From JBBSBY01 sp038205805 (GTDB lineage: Bacteria > Desulfobacterota > Desulfomonilia > Desulfomonilales > Desulfomonilaceae): a stretch of DNA of 64,000 nucleotides. Positions 8,358-16,668 of this stretch are shown piece after piece. The notes beneath the pieces were generated by a model. The model saw only the letters and a list, made by a program, of their open reading frames with translations, ran no database searches and had not been told where the DNA came from. Location: the NCBI GenBank assembly GCA_038205805.1, contig JBBRBO010000006.1, positions 1 through 64,000 of the forward strand. The letters run 5' to 3'. The stretch's first letter is position 1. The number at the start of each line of letters is the position of its first letter. The translations under genes and the position numbers were made by a program.

Positions 8358-9389
8358 TTAGGCATTCATATCAGGCTCGATCAGGTACCGCTTGGCGCAA
8401 TCCGCGCACGGAAAAGGAGGCCGCTCGTCCTTGTGGGAACGGCGAAAAGCTTCGTAGGCTTTGCTGCGCCAAATCCGCCACAAAGGCAGATTGTGAATGT
8501 TGCCGAAAGTCAGCTCTTTATAGTCCGGCATACTGGCACTATCAGCGCTGTTTCCGCGGGTGATGGGCAGATTTGTAAATACACAGGGCGAAACTTTCCC
8601 ATCTACGGATACAAACAACGCTCTTTGTATGTTCTCCGTGCATGATGTGCTGGGGTTTGCTTTGAAAGACGGCATGCGGTAGTGGACACTCGTACCGCTC
8701 TTGCCCGCTGCAGCGGCGATCTTTAAGAAGAGCGAACGGATGGTGTCCTCTTCAGCCTCATCCTTCGGCTCCAAGGCCTCTTCGGACAGCGGTAGCGACG
8801 GAACAAAATCCAACGTACTGAGAACAACTTGGCTCACACCCAAGCCCTTGATGAGAGCGGGCAGGGTCGGCGCATCGTTCAATCGGCTACGCAGGACAAT
8901 GTATGCCAGGTGAACAGAGGGCGTCGGAGACCCGCGCACACTCTTAATTCGATTCAGCGTCTTTATGGCATGGAGGACATTTCTGAGCGGCGCCCCCCTC
9001 CGGACGGCATCCTGGCCCTCGTCGGCCCCTGCGAGAGAAAATCCCACGACATCTATACCCTCGTCGACCATTCGTTCGGCGATCGCATCCGTAAATAGAA
9101 TCCCATTGGTAGTGACGCCGACGGCACATCCACATTGTTTAGCTTTACGCGCCATTTGAAAGAACTCAGGATGCAGAAGAGGCTCTCCCCAACCTTGGAG
9201 ATACACGAGTTTAGTTTTTCTGAAATAGGGAAGGATCTTCTCGAACGTCTCCTTCGTCATGTGTTTCTCGATCCAAGAGTCTGCGCATACGGTGTGGGGA
9301 CAATACGTACATAATGCATTGCAGTGAGACGTCACTTCAACTTGAATCCAATCCAAAGACGGCGCCATGATACGCGAGACTATACTCAT
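8358..9389 (-). CDS. Radical SAM/SPASM-type protein
   Basis: This 343-residue radical SAM enzyme binds a 4Fe-4S cluster through 'CNALCTYC' (CxxxCxxC, residues ~27-34). Next come the SAM-binding GGE-like motif, here 'QGWGEPLLHP', and TIM-barrel elements ('VGVTTNGILF'). The C-terminal ~110 residues carry further cysteines ('SCTENIQRALFVSVDGK', 'SPCVF', 'CADCAKRY'), which fits a SPASM auxiliary-cluster domain. The start at 9389 follows GGGGG about 5 bases upstream. The gene is alone, with no peptide substrate or maturation partner beside it, so the substrate is unknown. The family includes peptide-modifying and anaerobic sulfatase-maturing enzymes as well as tungsten-cofactor-associated proteins. 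Confidence 0.88.
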   Translation of the reverse strand: MSIVSRIMAPSLDWIQVEVTSHCNALCTYCPHTVCADSWIEKHMTKETFEKILPYFRKTKLVYLQGWGEPLLHPEFFQMARKAKQCGCAVGVTTNGILFTDAIAERMVDEGIDVVGFSLAGADEGQDAVRRGAPLRNVLHAIKTLNRIKSVRGSPTPSVHLAYIVLRSRLNDAPTLPALIKGLGVSQVVLSTLDFVPSLPLSEEALEPKDEAEEDTIRSLFLKIAAAAGKSGTSVHYRMPSFKANPSTSCTENIQRALFVSVDGKVSPCVFTNLPITRGNSADSASMPDYKELTFGNIHNLPLWRIWRSKAYEAFRRSHKDERPPFPCADCAKRYLIEPDMNA

Positions 9390-9582
9390 TTTAACCCCCA
9401 CGATGTTTGTCGTGTAGTTTTGCCGTGTTGATGCGGTTTTTTGGTAATGATCCACCAACTCCGCGCCCGGTTAAGCCGACGGGCGGACTTGTCTCCTCGC
9501 CGGATCATCCTCTGTCTCACGAAATCGCATAGCTCCCAGTGAAGGCCGGCGCCGCACGTATCCTGCACGAAATGTAAAAAGC

Positions 9583-9611
9583 TTGACAGGAGCGCCGCTA
9601 GGAACTATTGA
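9583..9611 (+). promoter_or_regulatory. Possible sigma-70-type promoter
   Basis: TTGACA (9583-9588) is followed after 17 bases by TATTGA (9606-9611). The -35 is perfect and the -10 is weak. It could drive the small gene pair starting at 9832. Confidence 0.35.
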
Positions 9612-9684
9612 AGAGTCGCTGATGAAAAACCTCACGGTATTTATAAGCTGTTTTAAGTAGATACCTTTATTTCTTAAAGTAAAT

Positions 9685-9745
9685 AGGCCTTCGGTGAGGT
9701 CGCTCTCGCGGATTCGGGAGCGCTTAACTCACACCGAAACGGCCT
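9685..9745 (+). other. Imperfect long hairpin in a leader region
   Basis: AGGCCTTCGGTGAG pairs imperfectly with CTCACACCGAAACGGCCT, and an inner CGCTC pairs with GAGCG. The structure lies ~90 bases upstream of the gene at 9832, within its probable untranslated leader. The rest of 9390-9684 shows no gene. Confidence 0.35.
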
Positions 9746-9831
9746 TTCCGCCGGCGTTGGGCCTACGAAAGGTTATCTACGTTCCTGTCGGCGGAGCGTC
9801 GCGACTACAAAACATTTCATGGGAGCGGTAT

Positions 9832-10116
9832 ATGTCATGCAGCCTCGACCTATGTTGGACCAATGTAGAAGACTTATTTTCGGGCGTGAACCTCGATACT
9901 CTGTTTTTCAGGCAAGCTGAGCGCTTGTCGAGCCAAACCGCCGGCCACTATCCTTACCTGCTGCTTGTGTACACGGGCAATCTCACTATGGGCATTGATT
10001 TGGGCGCCACAGCTCTGGATCAAGAAAAACCCGCGCCGCCTCCGTCGCCTGAATTTATGACCATGCTGGAAGAGACCGAGGCGTTCTGGACACCCCATGA
10101 GGAGCCCTTCGAATGA
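9832..10116 (+). CDS. Small hypothetical protein translationally coupled to a cupin
   Basis: I do not recognise this 94-residue protein. It begins at ATG 9832 behind GGGAGCGG, and its stop overlaps the next start as ATGA, so it is very probably a real gene co-translated with the cupin. The sequence has a mixed fold without membrane segments: an acidic helix-like N-terminus ('WTNVEDLFSGVNLDTLFF'), a hydrophobic strand ('YPYLLLVYTGNLTMGIDLG') and an acidic, Pro-rich tail. A subunit or accessory role to the cupin is inferred only from coupling. Confidence 0.65.
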   Translation: MSCSLDLCWTNVEDLFSGVNLDTLFFRQAERLSSQTAGHYPYLLLVYTGNLTMGIDLGATALDQEKPAPPPSPEFMTMLEETEAFWTPHEEPFE

Positions 10117-10466
10117 AAGTCTTCGACGTGGACGCCTTCGCTACAGTAATGGGCGGTGAATACGTGCTCGGCGCCAAGGACTTGCACTCGAAAGCGTGTT
10201 ACCTCATTTATGGAACACTTGGACCCGGTGAAGGCGAAAGGCTCGTGCAACCGGGACGTGGATACGAAGAAGTGCTCTGCGCCGTGGACGGCCCCTTGAT
10301 CCTCCATGGACCGGGAGGCGCCGTTACATTGGAATTCGGCCATGCAGCGCATTTCGCAGAGTCGGACTCCTTCTACATTTCCAACCCGTCGGAGAAAGCG
10401 TTGCGGTATATAGCCGCAGGGGGACCCACGAGACATAATGTTCCCGACTTACAATCCGGTATGTAG
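10113..10466 (+). CDS. Cupin-domain protein
   Basis: This 117-residue protein is a single cupin fold. Motif 1 resembles 'GPGEGERLVQPGRGYEEVL', with Gln/Glu in place of the usual two histidines. Motif 2 is 'GHAAHFAESDSFYISNPSE', with the Pro-Asn turn typical of sensor-like small cupins. The weak metal-ligand set suggests a binding rather than an oxidising role. It overlaps the upstream gene by four bases. Function is unknown; the fold assignment is good. Confidence 0.8.
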   Translation: MKVFDVDAFATVMGGEYVLGAKDLHSKACYLIYGTLGPGEGERLVQPGRGYEEVLCAVDGPLILHGPGGAVTLEFGHAAHFAESDSFYISNPSEKALRYIAAGGPTRHNVPDLQSGM

Positions 10467-11184
10467 GGTAAGGAGAGGGTCTATCGGCGAATAGATCCTC
10501 CAGCCTCGTTTCAGGAATGAACCGGCGCCTGATCGAATCCTCATGCGCCTTGGCGCCCCCAGAAGGAACATAGGGGAGGGCCTTCTTGGAGAAAGGCCGG
10601 GCGCCGATCCCTCTCCTCCCACCTTTACCGTGGCCGCAATGAGCATTTCCCAACGAGAAGTGGTTCGTTTGGCCAAGATGAAGTTTCCTTACCCAGTCAT
10701 TCGGAAAACCTGCTTAGCAAACGCCTTCAACGATCCTGCTTATCGGAAGCGCGTCGGAATCGAGACGGCTTTAGGCGATTGCACGGGCAATGCGGCGAAA
10801 GCCTGAGTCTGAGCGTGCGTGCAAGCGCGTAGGCGACGGTCGGCAAGAGGATTTGTTGTTTTTAAATTGAGTAAGGGGAGTTCGTCTATTACCAGTATCC
10901 GAAATCTTGTTTTCATTGTCAAGTCAAAAAAGTAAAATCCCATATAGAGCCACGTAAACGATGTTCACTCCAGTTACGGCAGCTTCATTCCTGTAGATAC
11001 GCCCTGCAGGGTAGAGGCTCTTTGATCAAGACTTTCCCACGCCCGCGCTCTACCAAGGACCAGTATACATGTGATTCCGTTCTCAAGGGGAGACGAAGCA
11101 ACTACGGAAGTAGTTCGGCTGAGGAACGTACGCGTACGTGTCGGCGTAAGCGGTAACGTCCCCCTCGAAGTGCAAAACTAATAC
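10467..11184. other. Long intergenic region without a supported gene
   Basis: No ORF here has a good start and convincing sequence. A GC-rich hairpin, GGCCTT-CTTGGAG-AAAGGCC, lies near 10577-10597 and could end the cupin transcript. The remainder contains short palindromes, for example CGTACGCGTACG near 11130, but no recognised RNA. Confidence 0.35.
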
Positions 11185-11479
11185 CTGCAATTGCACTCAG
11201 TGCCTGCAATAATGCGCCGACTTTCTCCACCCCTGTGGTTCATAGCAGAAACCGAGTCTTCCGTGAGTATGATCGTTATGTAAGCAGCGCGGCGTGATGT
11301 GAAAATTTAGCAAAATCCATTGCTAAGGCGCCATGTTCTTCGGCATGAGCGTCGATTCCAGTGCCCCGTATACTGCTGCACGGTCCAAAATAACCGATGT
11401 GCGTGTGCTTTTTATATAATTGCAGCGATGCAGTTTGAGGATGTGCAGCTATTGCTGAAAATATACCCTGCAATTGCAG
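11185..11479 (+). promoter_or_regulatory. Repeated TACCTGCAATTGCA-type palindromes, candidate operators
   Basis: CTGCAATTGCA occurs at 11185-11195 and the perfect 12-bp palindrome CTGCAATTGCAG at 11468-11479. Both are preceded by TACC(C). Partial copies (ATTGCAGCGATGCAG, GCAGCTATTGC) lie between. The second palindrome ends 9 bases upstream of a strong -35 box, so the sites are likely operators for the HTH gene at 11535. Confidence 0.5.
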
Positions 11480-11487
11480 TTTTTGTC

Positions 11488-11516
11488 TTGACATGGTCAG
11501 GCAATCGCGCTAGAGT
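11488..11516 (+). promoter_or_regulatory. Sigma-70-type promoter of the HTH gene
   Basis: TTGACA (11488-11493), a 17-base spacer and TAGAGT (11511-11516) lie 19 bases before the ATG at 11535, leaving only a short leader that holds the ribosome site AGGAGGCG. Confidence 0.6.
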
Positions 11517-11534
11517 CGTATTAGGAGGCGGCGC

Positions 11535-12047
11535 ATGGATGAGCACGACAAAACCAAAGATGAAAATGTCCCTGCTCTTATTCGCAACTTCTTGCAACAG
11601 GAGAAGATGACGGCGGGTGAATTGGCAAGATCCCTGAATGTCAACGAGACTACCGTTCAACGGTGGCTCAAGGGTGAAGCCAAACCCACGGGAACAGCCG
11701 CTGCGGTCTTAGGCATCCTCATCGGATTGGGAGAAGCGGCCTTCAACGCCACGGGATCAACATTTAAGATGATTCGCGGCATATCAATACCATCTTCGCT
11801 CGTGACGGGAGCGGCAGTAGGCGCGGGCGCAATCGCCGGAGGCTGGGAAATTTACAAACTCCTCAAACGAAAGTTCCAGCAGGTGGACCCGGACGGGACG
11901 CTTCAGGAGACTTTAGATCAGGAATTGGCGCTCCTCAATGAGAAAGCGGAACAAGAGCAGAAAATAACCGACCTGAGGACCAAATTGGCGGCGGAAGAAA
12001 AACGCCTTCAGGAAATGCTGGCAAAGCTGCAAAAAAAGCCTGAGTGA
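11535..12047 (+). CDS. HTH protein with Gly/Ala-rich membrane segment and C-terminal coiled coil
   Basis: This 170-residue protein has an N-terminal XRE-like helix-turn-helix (residues ~12-50: 'LIRNFLQQEKMTAGELARSL', 'NETTVQRWLKGEAKP'). A small-residue hydrophobic stretch follows ('SLVTGAAVGAGAIAGGWEIY', ~95-115) that could be a membrane or glycine-zipper segment. The C-terminal ~55 residues are a strong coiled coil ('EKAEQEQKITDLRTKLAAEE'). AGGAGGCG precedes the ATG. The palindromic sites and promoter upstream suggest autoregulation. The combination of DNA-binding domain, possible membrane anchor and coiled coil is unusual. Function is unknown. Confidence 0.75.
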   Translation: MDEHDKTKDENVPALIRNFLQQEKMTAGELARSLNVNETTVQRWLKGEAKPTGTAAAVLGILIGLGEAAFNATGSTFKMIRGISIPSSLVTGAAVGAGAIAGGWEIYKLLKRKFQQVDPDGTLQETLDQELALLNEKAEQEQKITDLRTKLAAEEKRLQEMLAKLQKKPE

Positions 12048-12729
12048 ATCGAGGCGTGGTGATTTTGTGCGGGTAGAGCCACTGAGCGGTTATGACAAAC
12101 CGGCTGTTATGTGGGAGTAGGTATGGATTACGTAAAAGTTGCACATTTAGGGAATTTGGGGTTCTTCAGAGGAGCGTGTGACCCACATGCGCTTTCACGC
12201 TTCATAGCGGAGATTCCTCGGTGGATTGATCGCCTTCGCTTGAGGCCGTTGTTGGACGAAACGCGTAATATCGTGTCGTTTACGCGACCCATAGACGCGC
12301 ATGCTTTAGCTTGTGTTGTGCTGCTCCTTTGCACGGTAACGCTTGTGTGCGTCACGGTGGCGGACTTCGATACCGAATCGTCGAGCGCAACGGTGACTGC
12401 ATTCATGCTGAGCGGGTGCTTGATCGGAACGAAGCTTCCGAGAAATGGTCTTGTCAAAAGAAGTCCGGCGCTTTTCGAGAAGAAGCGGGCTATACCACGC
12501 TCGATTGAGTCGTGGCCGCTTAACAGCTTTTGCCGTCGCAGTGGGAGCGCTCCGGGCCGGGGGGGCTTCAGAGGCGCATAAGCGGGCGATATCACGCAAT
12601 TACCCATGCCGGGTTCATAGGAATTCATTGCCGATCACCGGAGTCTGGGCCGATCAACGCCGGCAGATCGGAACAACCGGACAATCAACAACAAAATATT
12701 ACACGGCCCAAAGGGCCAAGGAGAGAACA
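12048..12729. other. Intergenic region, no convincing gene
   Basis: A 152-codon ORF (12123-12581) starts behind GGGAGTAGGT and has one hydrophobic run, but its C-terminal half is Arg/Ser-rich noise and the opposite strand is equally open, so I do not call it. AAGGAGAG at 12718-12725 is the ribosome site of the next gene. Confidence 0.35.
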
Positions 12730-12981
12730 ATGTCAATCGGAACAGTAGTAAAGGTGGTCGGAGCGGCGGCGGTTGGTCTTGCCATGGGCGCGGGTTTCAA
12801 AATAGGGACGTACGCCGTGGATAAGGTAGTCGAGAACAAAGACGACATCATCAAAACCTTTGAAAACGCAGTGGACAAGATGCAGGCGTGGGCGGAAGAG
12901 GTTTCCAAGCCCGAAGAGAAGAGCGACAAAGTGGTTCGCATTGTGGTTCATGACACCGAGGAAACTCCCGCCGGTTCTTAA
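12730..12981 (+). CDS. Small membrane-anchored hypothetical protein
   Basis: This 83-residue protein starts at ATG 12730 with AAGGAGAG 4 bases upstream. Residues 5-30 form a Gly/Ala/Val-rich segment ('VVKVVGAAAVGLAMGAGFK'), likely membrane-inserted or a glycine zipper. An amphipathic charged helix follows ('VVENKDDIIKTFENAVDKMQ') with a short acidic tail. It resembles the middle part of the HTH protein at 11535 in composition, so the two may belong together, but this is only suggestive. No family is recognised. Confidence 0.7.
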   Translation: MSIGTVVKVVGAAAVGLAMGAGFKIGTYAVDKVVENKDDIIKTFENAVDKMQAWAEEVSKPEEKSDKVVRIVVHDTEETPAGS

Positions 12982-12993
12982 GTCCGGCTGACC

Positions 12994-13193
12994 TGATGCG
13001 CAAGCAAATACGTAATGTTGGGGGGGAACCTTCTTGAAAGAAGCTTCTCCCCGAAACGGTCTTCCAGAACTTCTGCAATCGCCGAAACCGGCCTTTCTCA
13101 AAAAGAAAATGCCGCTTTCGGCGAATACTGTAGATTCTCAAAAGGAATGTTAGGGTATACCTCTTACAAAAATTACGTTCCCCGATACTACTC
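12994..13193 (+). repeat. Interspersed repeat type B, diverged copy
   Basis: Recognised by 'ATGCGCAAGCAAATACGTAATGTTGG', given here as ATGCGCAAGC and ACGTAATGTTGG, then the AACCTTCTTGAAAGAAGCTT hairpin and the central CCGAAACCGGC...GCCG(C)TTTCGG hairpin. The far end is decayed, around 13193. A further small hairpin, CGTCTGA...TCAGACG, follows at about 13195-13219. Confidence 0.75.
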
Positions 13194-13447
13194 GTCTGAA
13201 GGCGAATTCGAATCAGACGTTCGCATAGCCGGAGAAGCTCCTCGTAAGGGCTTCTCCGCAATCCATCCCAGTTTGTTCCAAATAATTTCGGAACATATTG
13301 TCGCTGTTCTTGAATCATCAGCCCGATGCGCGTGGGCCGGCATAGCGGCTGCATTGGCGTTGAGATCGCCACCGGATCGTGCGGAACTTACCCCAAAAGC
13401 CCATGGGTGGTATATAGTAATCGAAACGAGGTAGCCAGGTCACCTCA

Positions 13448-13538
13448 TACCAATGTGCTGTCGAACGAGGAATATAGGTGAAGGACATTTTTGTAAGAAG
13501 GTCCTCTCCAATATTACTTCTTTTATTGCACATTCGTA
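13448..13538 (-). repeat. 91-bp internally deleted form of the interspersed repeat
   Basis: TACCAATGTGCTGTCGAACG at one end and GCACATTCGTA at the other are the two type A ends joined by ~37 bp and ~50 bp arms with the whole centre missing. TA borders are kept. It lies 24 bases upstream of the next start codon. Confidence 0.85.
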
Positions 13539-13562
13539 TCATAACACACGAAAGGATCACGC

Positions 13563-13898
13563 ATGGCCATATACGACGCAAAACTTACCCTTACCGCCGA
13601 CGATTCGGGGAAGATGGAGTATTCTCAGGATACCAACATCGGGCCTCTGACCGTGAAGCTTAAACGAGTTAAGCTCCTGATGAGCGGCGAGTGTTCCGAG
13701 ACAGCGTACCCCGTCGCGTGTTCCGTGAACGGGACAAAACTCATTGAGGCGCCGGTGGTCCCGGGCCGTGAAGAAAGCCACTCGGTTTCGTTCAAGGCGC
13801 GAAACGCACTCGGCATTTACGTGGTCGCTTCCGGCTTTCAACCTGGCGAAACCCGAGATCTGCATGTGGAGTTGGAATACGGCGTGGGGCTGTTTTAG
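13563..13898 (+). CDS. Small hypothetical, probably beta-rich protein
   Basis: This 111-residue protein starts at ATG 13563 behind AAAGGATC. The alternating pattern ('IYDAKLTLTADDSGKM', 'GPLTVKLKRVKLLM', 'YPVACSVNGTKLI', 'SHSVSFKARNALGIYVVASG', 'ETRDLHVELEYGVGLF') suggests an all-beta sandwich. There is no signal peptide or membrane segment. It has repeats on both sides and no obvious partner, so it is probably monocistronic. Its promoter must lie in or near the 91-bp repeat just upstream. No family is recognised. Confidence 0.7.
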   Translation: MAIYDAKLTLTADDSGKMEYSQDTNIGPLTVKLKRVKLLMSGECSETAYPVACSVNGTKLIEAPVVPGREESHSVSFKARNALGIYVVASGFQPGETRDLHVELEYGVGLF

Positions 13899-13949
13899 CC
13901 AAACGGTAGCCGTTTATCGTCGCCGTTTTATACACTTATCTAATTATTC

Positions 13950-14167
13950 TAATGCTTAATCCCATAAGTAATATCGGGGAGAACCTTCTTGAAAGAAGTT
14001 TCTCCCCAAACCCCTCTCCATGAACTTTCATAATTGCCGAAACCGGCTTTTCTCAAGGACAAAATGCCGTTTTCGGCGATTACCACAAATTGCTTAGAAA
14101 GAGGTTGGAAAACCCTGCTTTGCAACAAAAGCTCCGCCGATCTTACTTATGTGAAAGCGCATCGGTA
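13950..14167 (+). repeat. Interspersed repeat type B
   Basis: Contains GGGGAGAACCTTCTTGAAAG and the matching AAGTTTCTCCCC, the central CCGAAACCGGC/GCCGTTTTCGG hairpin, and a right end 'AAAGCGCATCGGTA'. Its right half (CTGCTTTGCAACAAAAGCTC, GCCGATCTTACTT) differs from type A and matches the copies at 49050, 52237 and 38586. Confidence 0.85.
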
Positions 14168-14346
14168 TTAGTGACGCTCTTCGGCGTCGAAGGGAGCTGC
14201 CCCGAGACCGGAACGTACGACCACAGTCGTGTAACGTTCAAAGTGGGAGAAGGCCATCCCGTCGCCTCAAGCGCAGATGCTCGCAAGGAACCCGTAACCC
14301 TTTAGAACCCGCACAAGGACTCGGAAATACCCATAGGACGGTAGGA

Positions 14347-14366
14347 ATGGGAGACGCGTCTCCCAT
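14347..14366. repeat. Perfect 20-bp palindrome with TTCACCGGG block
   Basis: ATGGGAGACGCGTCTCCCAT is self-complementary and is followed by CCGGATTTCACCGGG. This resembles the internal 'TCTCCCCTCCGG...TTCACCGGG' part of the ~124-bp family C repeat, so it is probably a decayed copy. The gap 14168-14538 otherwise holds no gene; it ends with the ribosome site GGAGGAAAG of the next gene. Confidence 0.5.
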
Positions 14367-14538
14367 CCGGATTTCACCGGGTGACGAATTCTCATCACCC
14401 CTCGCAAAGGAATCAAACCACTACTTCTAATATGTTGCTCAACATATTCTTTCATAAAATAAATCAACTTAGTTCGGAACTTAAAGTGATACATGAAGTC
14501 TTATCAAGTTAGCCGCAATCCTAACATGGAGGAAAGAC

Positions 14539-14841
14539 ATGGCATCACTATTTGCCGAGTTTACAAACAAATACAACGAATTCAAAAACCGCTATCCTAA
14601 TCACCCATTGGTCGAAGAACTCCGAGGTAAGATATATTCCGGAAACTTTCCGCATGAACAATGGCTTAGGACGCGCATTCAGAAGATGGACCGCTTTTTA
14701 GTTCCCTTTTGGGCTCAGTGTCCCCCGGCAGAGGCCGGCGCCGACGCAGAAAACGGCTCGGATCCAGTCAAGGATAGAGTTGCCGCTCGATCCGAAAAAC
14801 GTCCCCGCCGAAAGCCGAACAGCCCGGACTCGGCCGCGTGA
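14539..14841 (+). CDS. Small basic hypothetical protein
   Basis: This 100-residue protein starts at ATG 14539 with GGAGGAAAG 4-5 bases upstream. The N-terminal ~60 residues look like a folded helical domain rich in aromatic residues ('FAEFTNKYNEFKNRYP', 'HEQWLRTRIQKMDRFLVPFW'). The last ~35 residues are disordered with a Lys/Arg-rich end ('ARSEKRPRRKPNSPDSAA'). A repeat begins nine bases after the stop. No family is recognised; the strong ribosome site argues that it is real. Confidence 0.65.
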   Translation: MASLFAEFTNKYNEFKNRYPNHPLVEELRGKIYSGNFPHEQWLRTRIQKMDRFLVPFWAQCPPAEAGADAENGSDPVKDRVAARSEKRPRRKPNSPDSAA

Positions 14842-14850
14842 GGCGCCTTA

Positions 14851-15071
14851 TACGAATGCGCAATAAAAGAAGTAATATTGGAGAGAACCTTCTTGAAAGA
14901 AGTTTCTCCCCAAACCCCTCTCCAAGAACTTTCAAAATAGCCGCAAGTGCCTTTTCTCAAGGAGAAAAAGCCACTTGCGGTGCATTTAAACATTCTTTCA
15001 TGGTGGTTAGGGAAACCTGCTCTTACAAAAATGTCCTTCACCTATATTCCTCGTTCGACAGCACATTGGTA
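14851..15071 (+). repeat. Interspersed repeat type A, full-length copy (MITE-like)
   Basis: This 221-bp element is bounded by TA on each side: TA-CGAATGCGCAAT...ACAGCACATTGG-TA. Arms contain the hairpin GGAGAGAACCTTCTTGAAAG / AAGTTTCTCC and the centre contains CCGCAAGTG-CCTTTTCTC / GAGAAAAAG-CCACTTGCGG. Six other nearly identical full-length copies occur in the window. No transposase is encoded; a 72-codon frame happens to run end to end. Confidence 0.9.
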
Positions 15072-15115
15072 TAAATAGCGTCCCGCATCCCGGTTGCTTG
15101 AAACGGCGCCTCGGG

Positions 15116-16135
15116 CTAGTACAAATGAGTGGTCCCGCCGCCGTTGGCTCTTGACTTGGAAGGAAATTGAAGAATGCGTTCCAAATCCGACGACTGTTCG
15201 GTCTGTTCACCGGACGAGGCGGTTTGGACTTCCCGCTCCGGTGAAACAACGCCCAAGCCGGACTTTAGTTCCTCGGCCTCAGCCCTGAGGCCATTGACCT
15301 CTTGAGTCGCTTTTTCCGCCGCCGCCTTTTCCTCATCCAATTGAGCGGTCATGGAACTGAGTTCCGCTCTTTTAGACGCAAGCTGCGTTTTAAGGTCTTG
15401 AATACTGTTCGTAGCTGTTTCAAGTGACTGCTGAAGTTGCGCCTCTTTGGAGGCTTGGGCCGTCAACTGATTCTGAACGTCCGTTAGTTGTTGGTTAGCT
15501 TGAGCGACTTGGTTTTTCAGGAGCGCGACTTCCTGGGTCTTGGACTCCAGTTCTTTGCTTAATCGATCGCCCTCTCCTGCGCTTTCCTGCTGATGAGCGG
15601 CCAACTCCTGGAATTTGCTTTGTAATTCTTGAATTTTCGTCTGATCTTGCGACCTCGCGCTCTCAGCCGTCTGCTTCAGGGCCGCCAAAGCCTTTTCCTT
15701 ATCCTGCGCCGCTTGCAGGTTTTTTGTCAGTTCAGCTTGTTTGGCCTCCAGATCGTCGGTTACGCTTTCCAGCTTTCGGTTGAGTTGTTCAAGTTTGTAT
15801 TCCGCCATGGCTTTCGCGCCGAGCAGCTCAATGCGGGCGGGATCACCGGCGTTATCGGTCGCGGACAAGCGTTCGTCTCTTCGATTAAGACGAGTTTCGA
15901 GTTGTTGTATGTTTTCCACCAGGTCTTGGACCTGCTCAGTAAGTTTCGTATTATCTTGAACTTGACGGGCCAACTCTCTGTCTTTAGCGGACAGGGTGGC
16001 CTCGAGTTGAGCTAATTTCTGTTGACGCAACTGCGATTCAAGTTTGACCTTGTCAAGTTCGCCATCGTTGCATCCCACGGAGAGCATGACGAATATCAGG
16101 CATGCCCCTATTCCAATGGCGCGGAATGTACTCAT
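15116..16135 (-). CDS. Coiled-coil lipoprotein
   Basis: This 339-residue secreted protein begins with a signal peptide ending in a lipobox ('CLIFVMLSVGC', lipid-modified Cys at residue 22). Almost the whole mature protein (~25-300) is a long coiled coil rich in Glu, Lys and Gln ('LEATLSAKDRELARQVQDN', 'KSELQSKFQELAAHQQ'-like heptads). The last ~40 residues are disordered and Ser/Glu-rich. Asp does not follow the lipid Cys directly (CNDG), so sorting to the outer membrane or the periplasmic face is open. Such proteins often act as structural spacers. It stands alone between repeats. Confidence 0.85.
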   Translation of the reverse strand: MSTFRAIGIGACLIFVMLSVGCNDGELDKVKLESQLRQQKLAQLEATLSAKDRELARQVQDNTKLTEQVQDLVENIQQLETRLNRRDERLSATDNAGDPARIELLGAKAMAEYKLEQLNRKLESVTDDLEAKQAELTKNLQAAQDKEKALAALKQTAESARSQDQTKIQELQSKFQELAAHQQESAGEGDRLSKELESKTQEVALLKNQVAQANQQLTDVQNQLTAQASKEAQLQQSLETATNSIQDLKTQLASKRAELSSMTAQLDEEKAAAEKATQEVNGLRAEAEELKSGLGVVSPEREVQTASSGEQTEQSSDLERILQFPSKSRANGGGTTHLY

Positions 16136-16448
16136 AAGCGGCTCCTTTCCGGCCGAATGACGCAGAATCTTCTACCAATATGGATTATACTCCTAATTCA
16201 ACAAACTTGTCAACGGAAACGCATCCTTTGCTGCAAGCCTTTCAAACCGGCTCTACGAAGCCGACAAGTCGGCGTACCGTTGTATGAGCCTATCGGCCGA
16301 GGGATGATTCTACCGCTCCGGAAGCGGTTCATGAGGCTCACTGTGTAACTCGCTACGTTTGAGGGCGATTTGGCGGTCAACAGCCAAACCGGTGCTCACA
16401 GAGGGCACGGCATGCGCCACACAGTAGGGGTCGGGCGCGCATATTTTA

Positions 16449-16668
16449 TACGAATGCGCAATAAAAGAAGTAATATTGGAGAGAACCTTCTTGAAAGGAG
16501 TTTCTCCCCGAACCCCTCTCCAAGAACTTTCAAAATTGCCGCAAGTGCCTTCTCTCAAGGCCAAAAGCCACTTGCGGTGCATTTAAACATTCTTTCATAG
16601 TAGTTAAGGAAACCTGCTCTTACAAAAATGTCCTTCACCTATATTCCTCGTTCGACAGCACATTGGTA
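16449..16668 (+). repeat. Interspersed repeat type A, full-length copy
   Basis: Ends TA-CGAATGCGCAATAAAAG and CGACAGCACATTGG-TA with the same arm and centre hairpins as the copy at 14851. Small indels break the end-to-end reading frame. Confidence 0.9.

Noticed and set aside
10639..10806. 55-codon frame with plausible helical sequence
   Set aside because: No ribosome site and no recognisable features; probably chance.
12123..12581. 152-codon forward ORF with a hydrophobic run
   Set aside because: The C-terminal half looks like random Arg/Ser-rich sequence, the reverse strand is equally open, and no family is evident.
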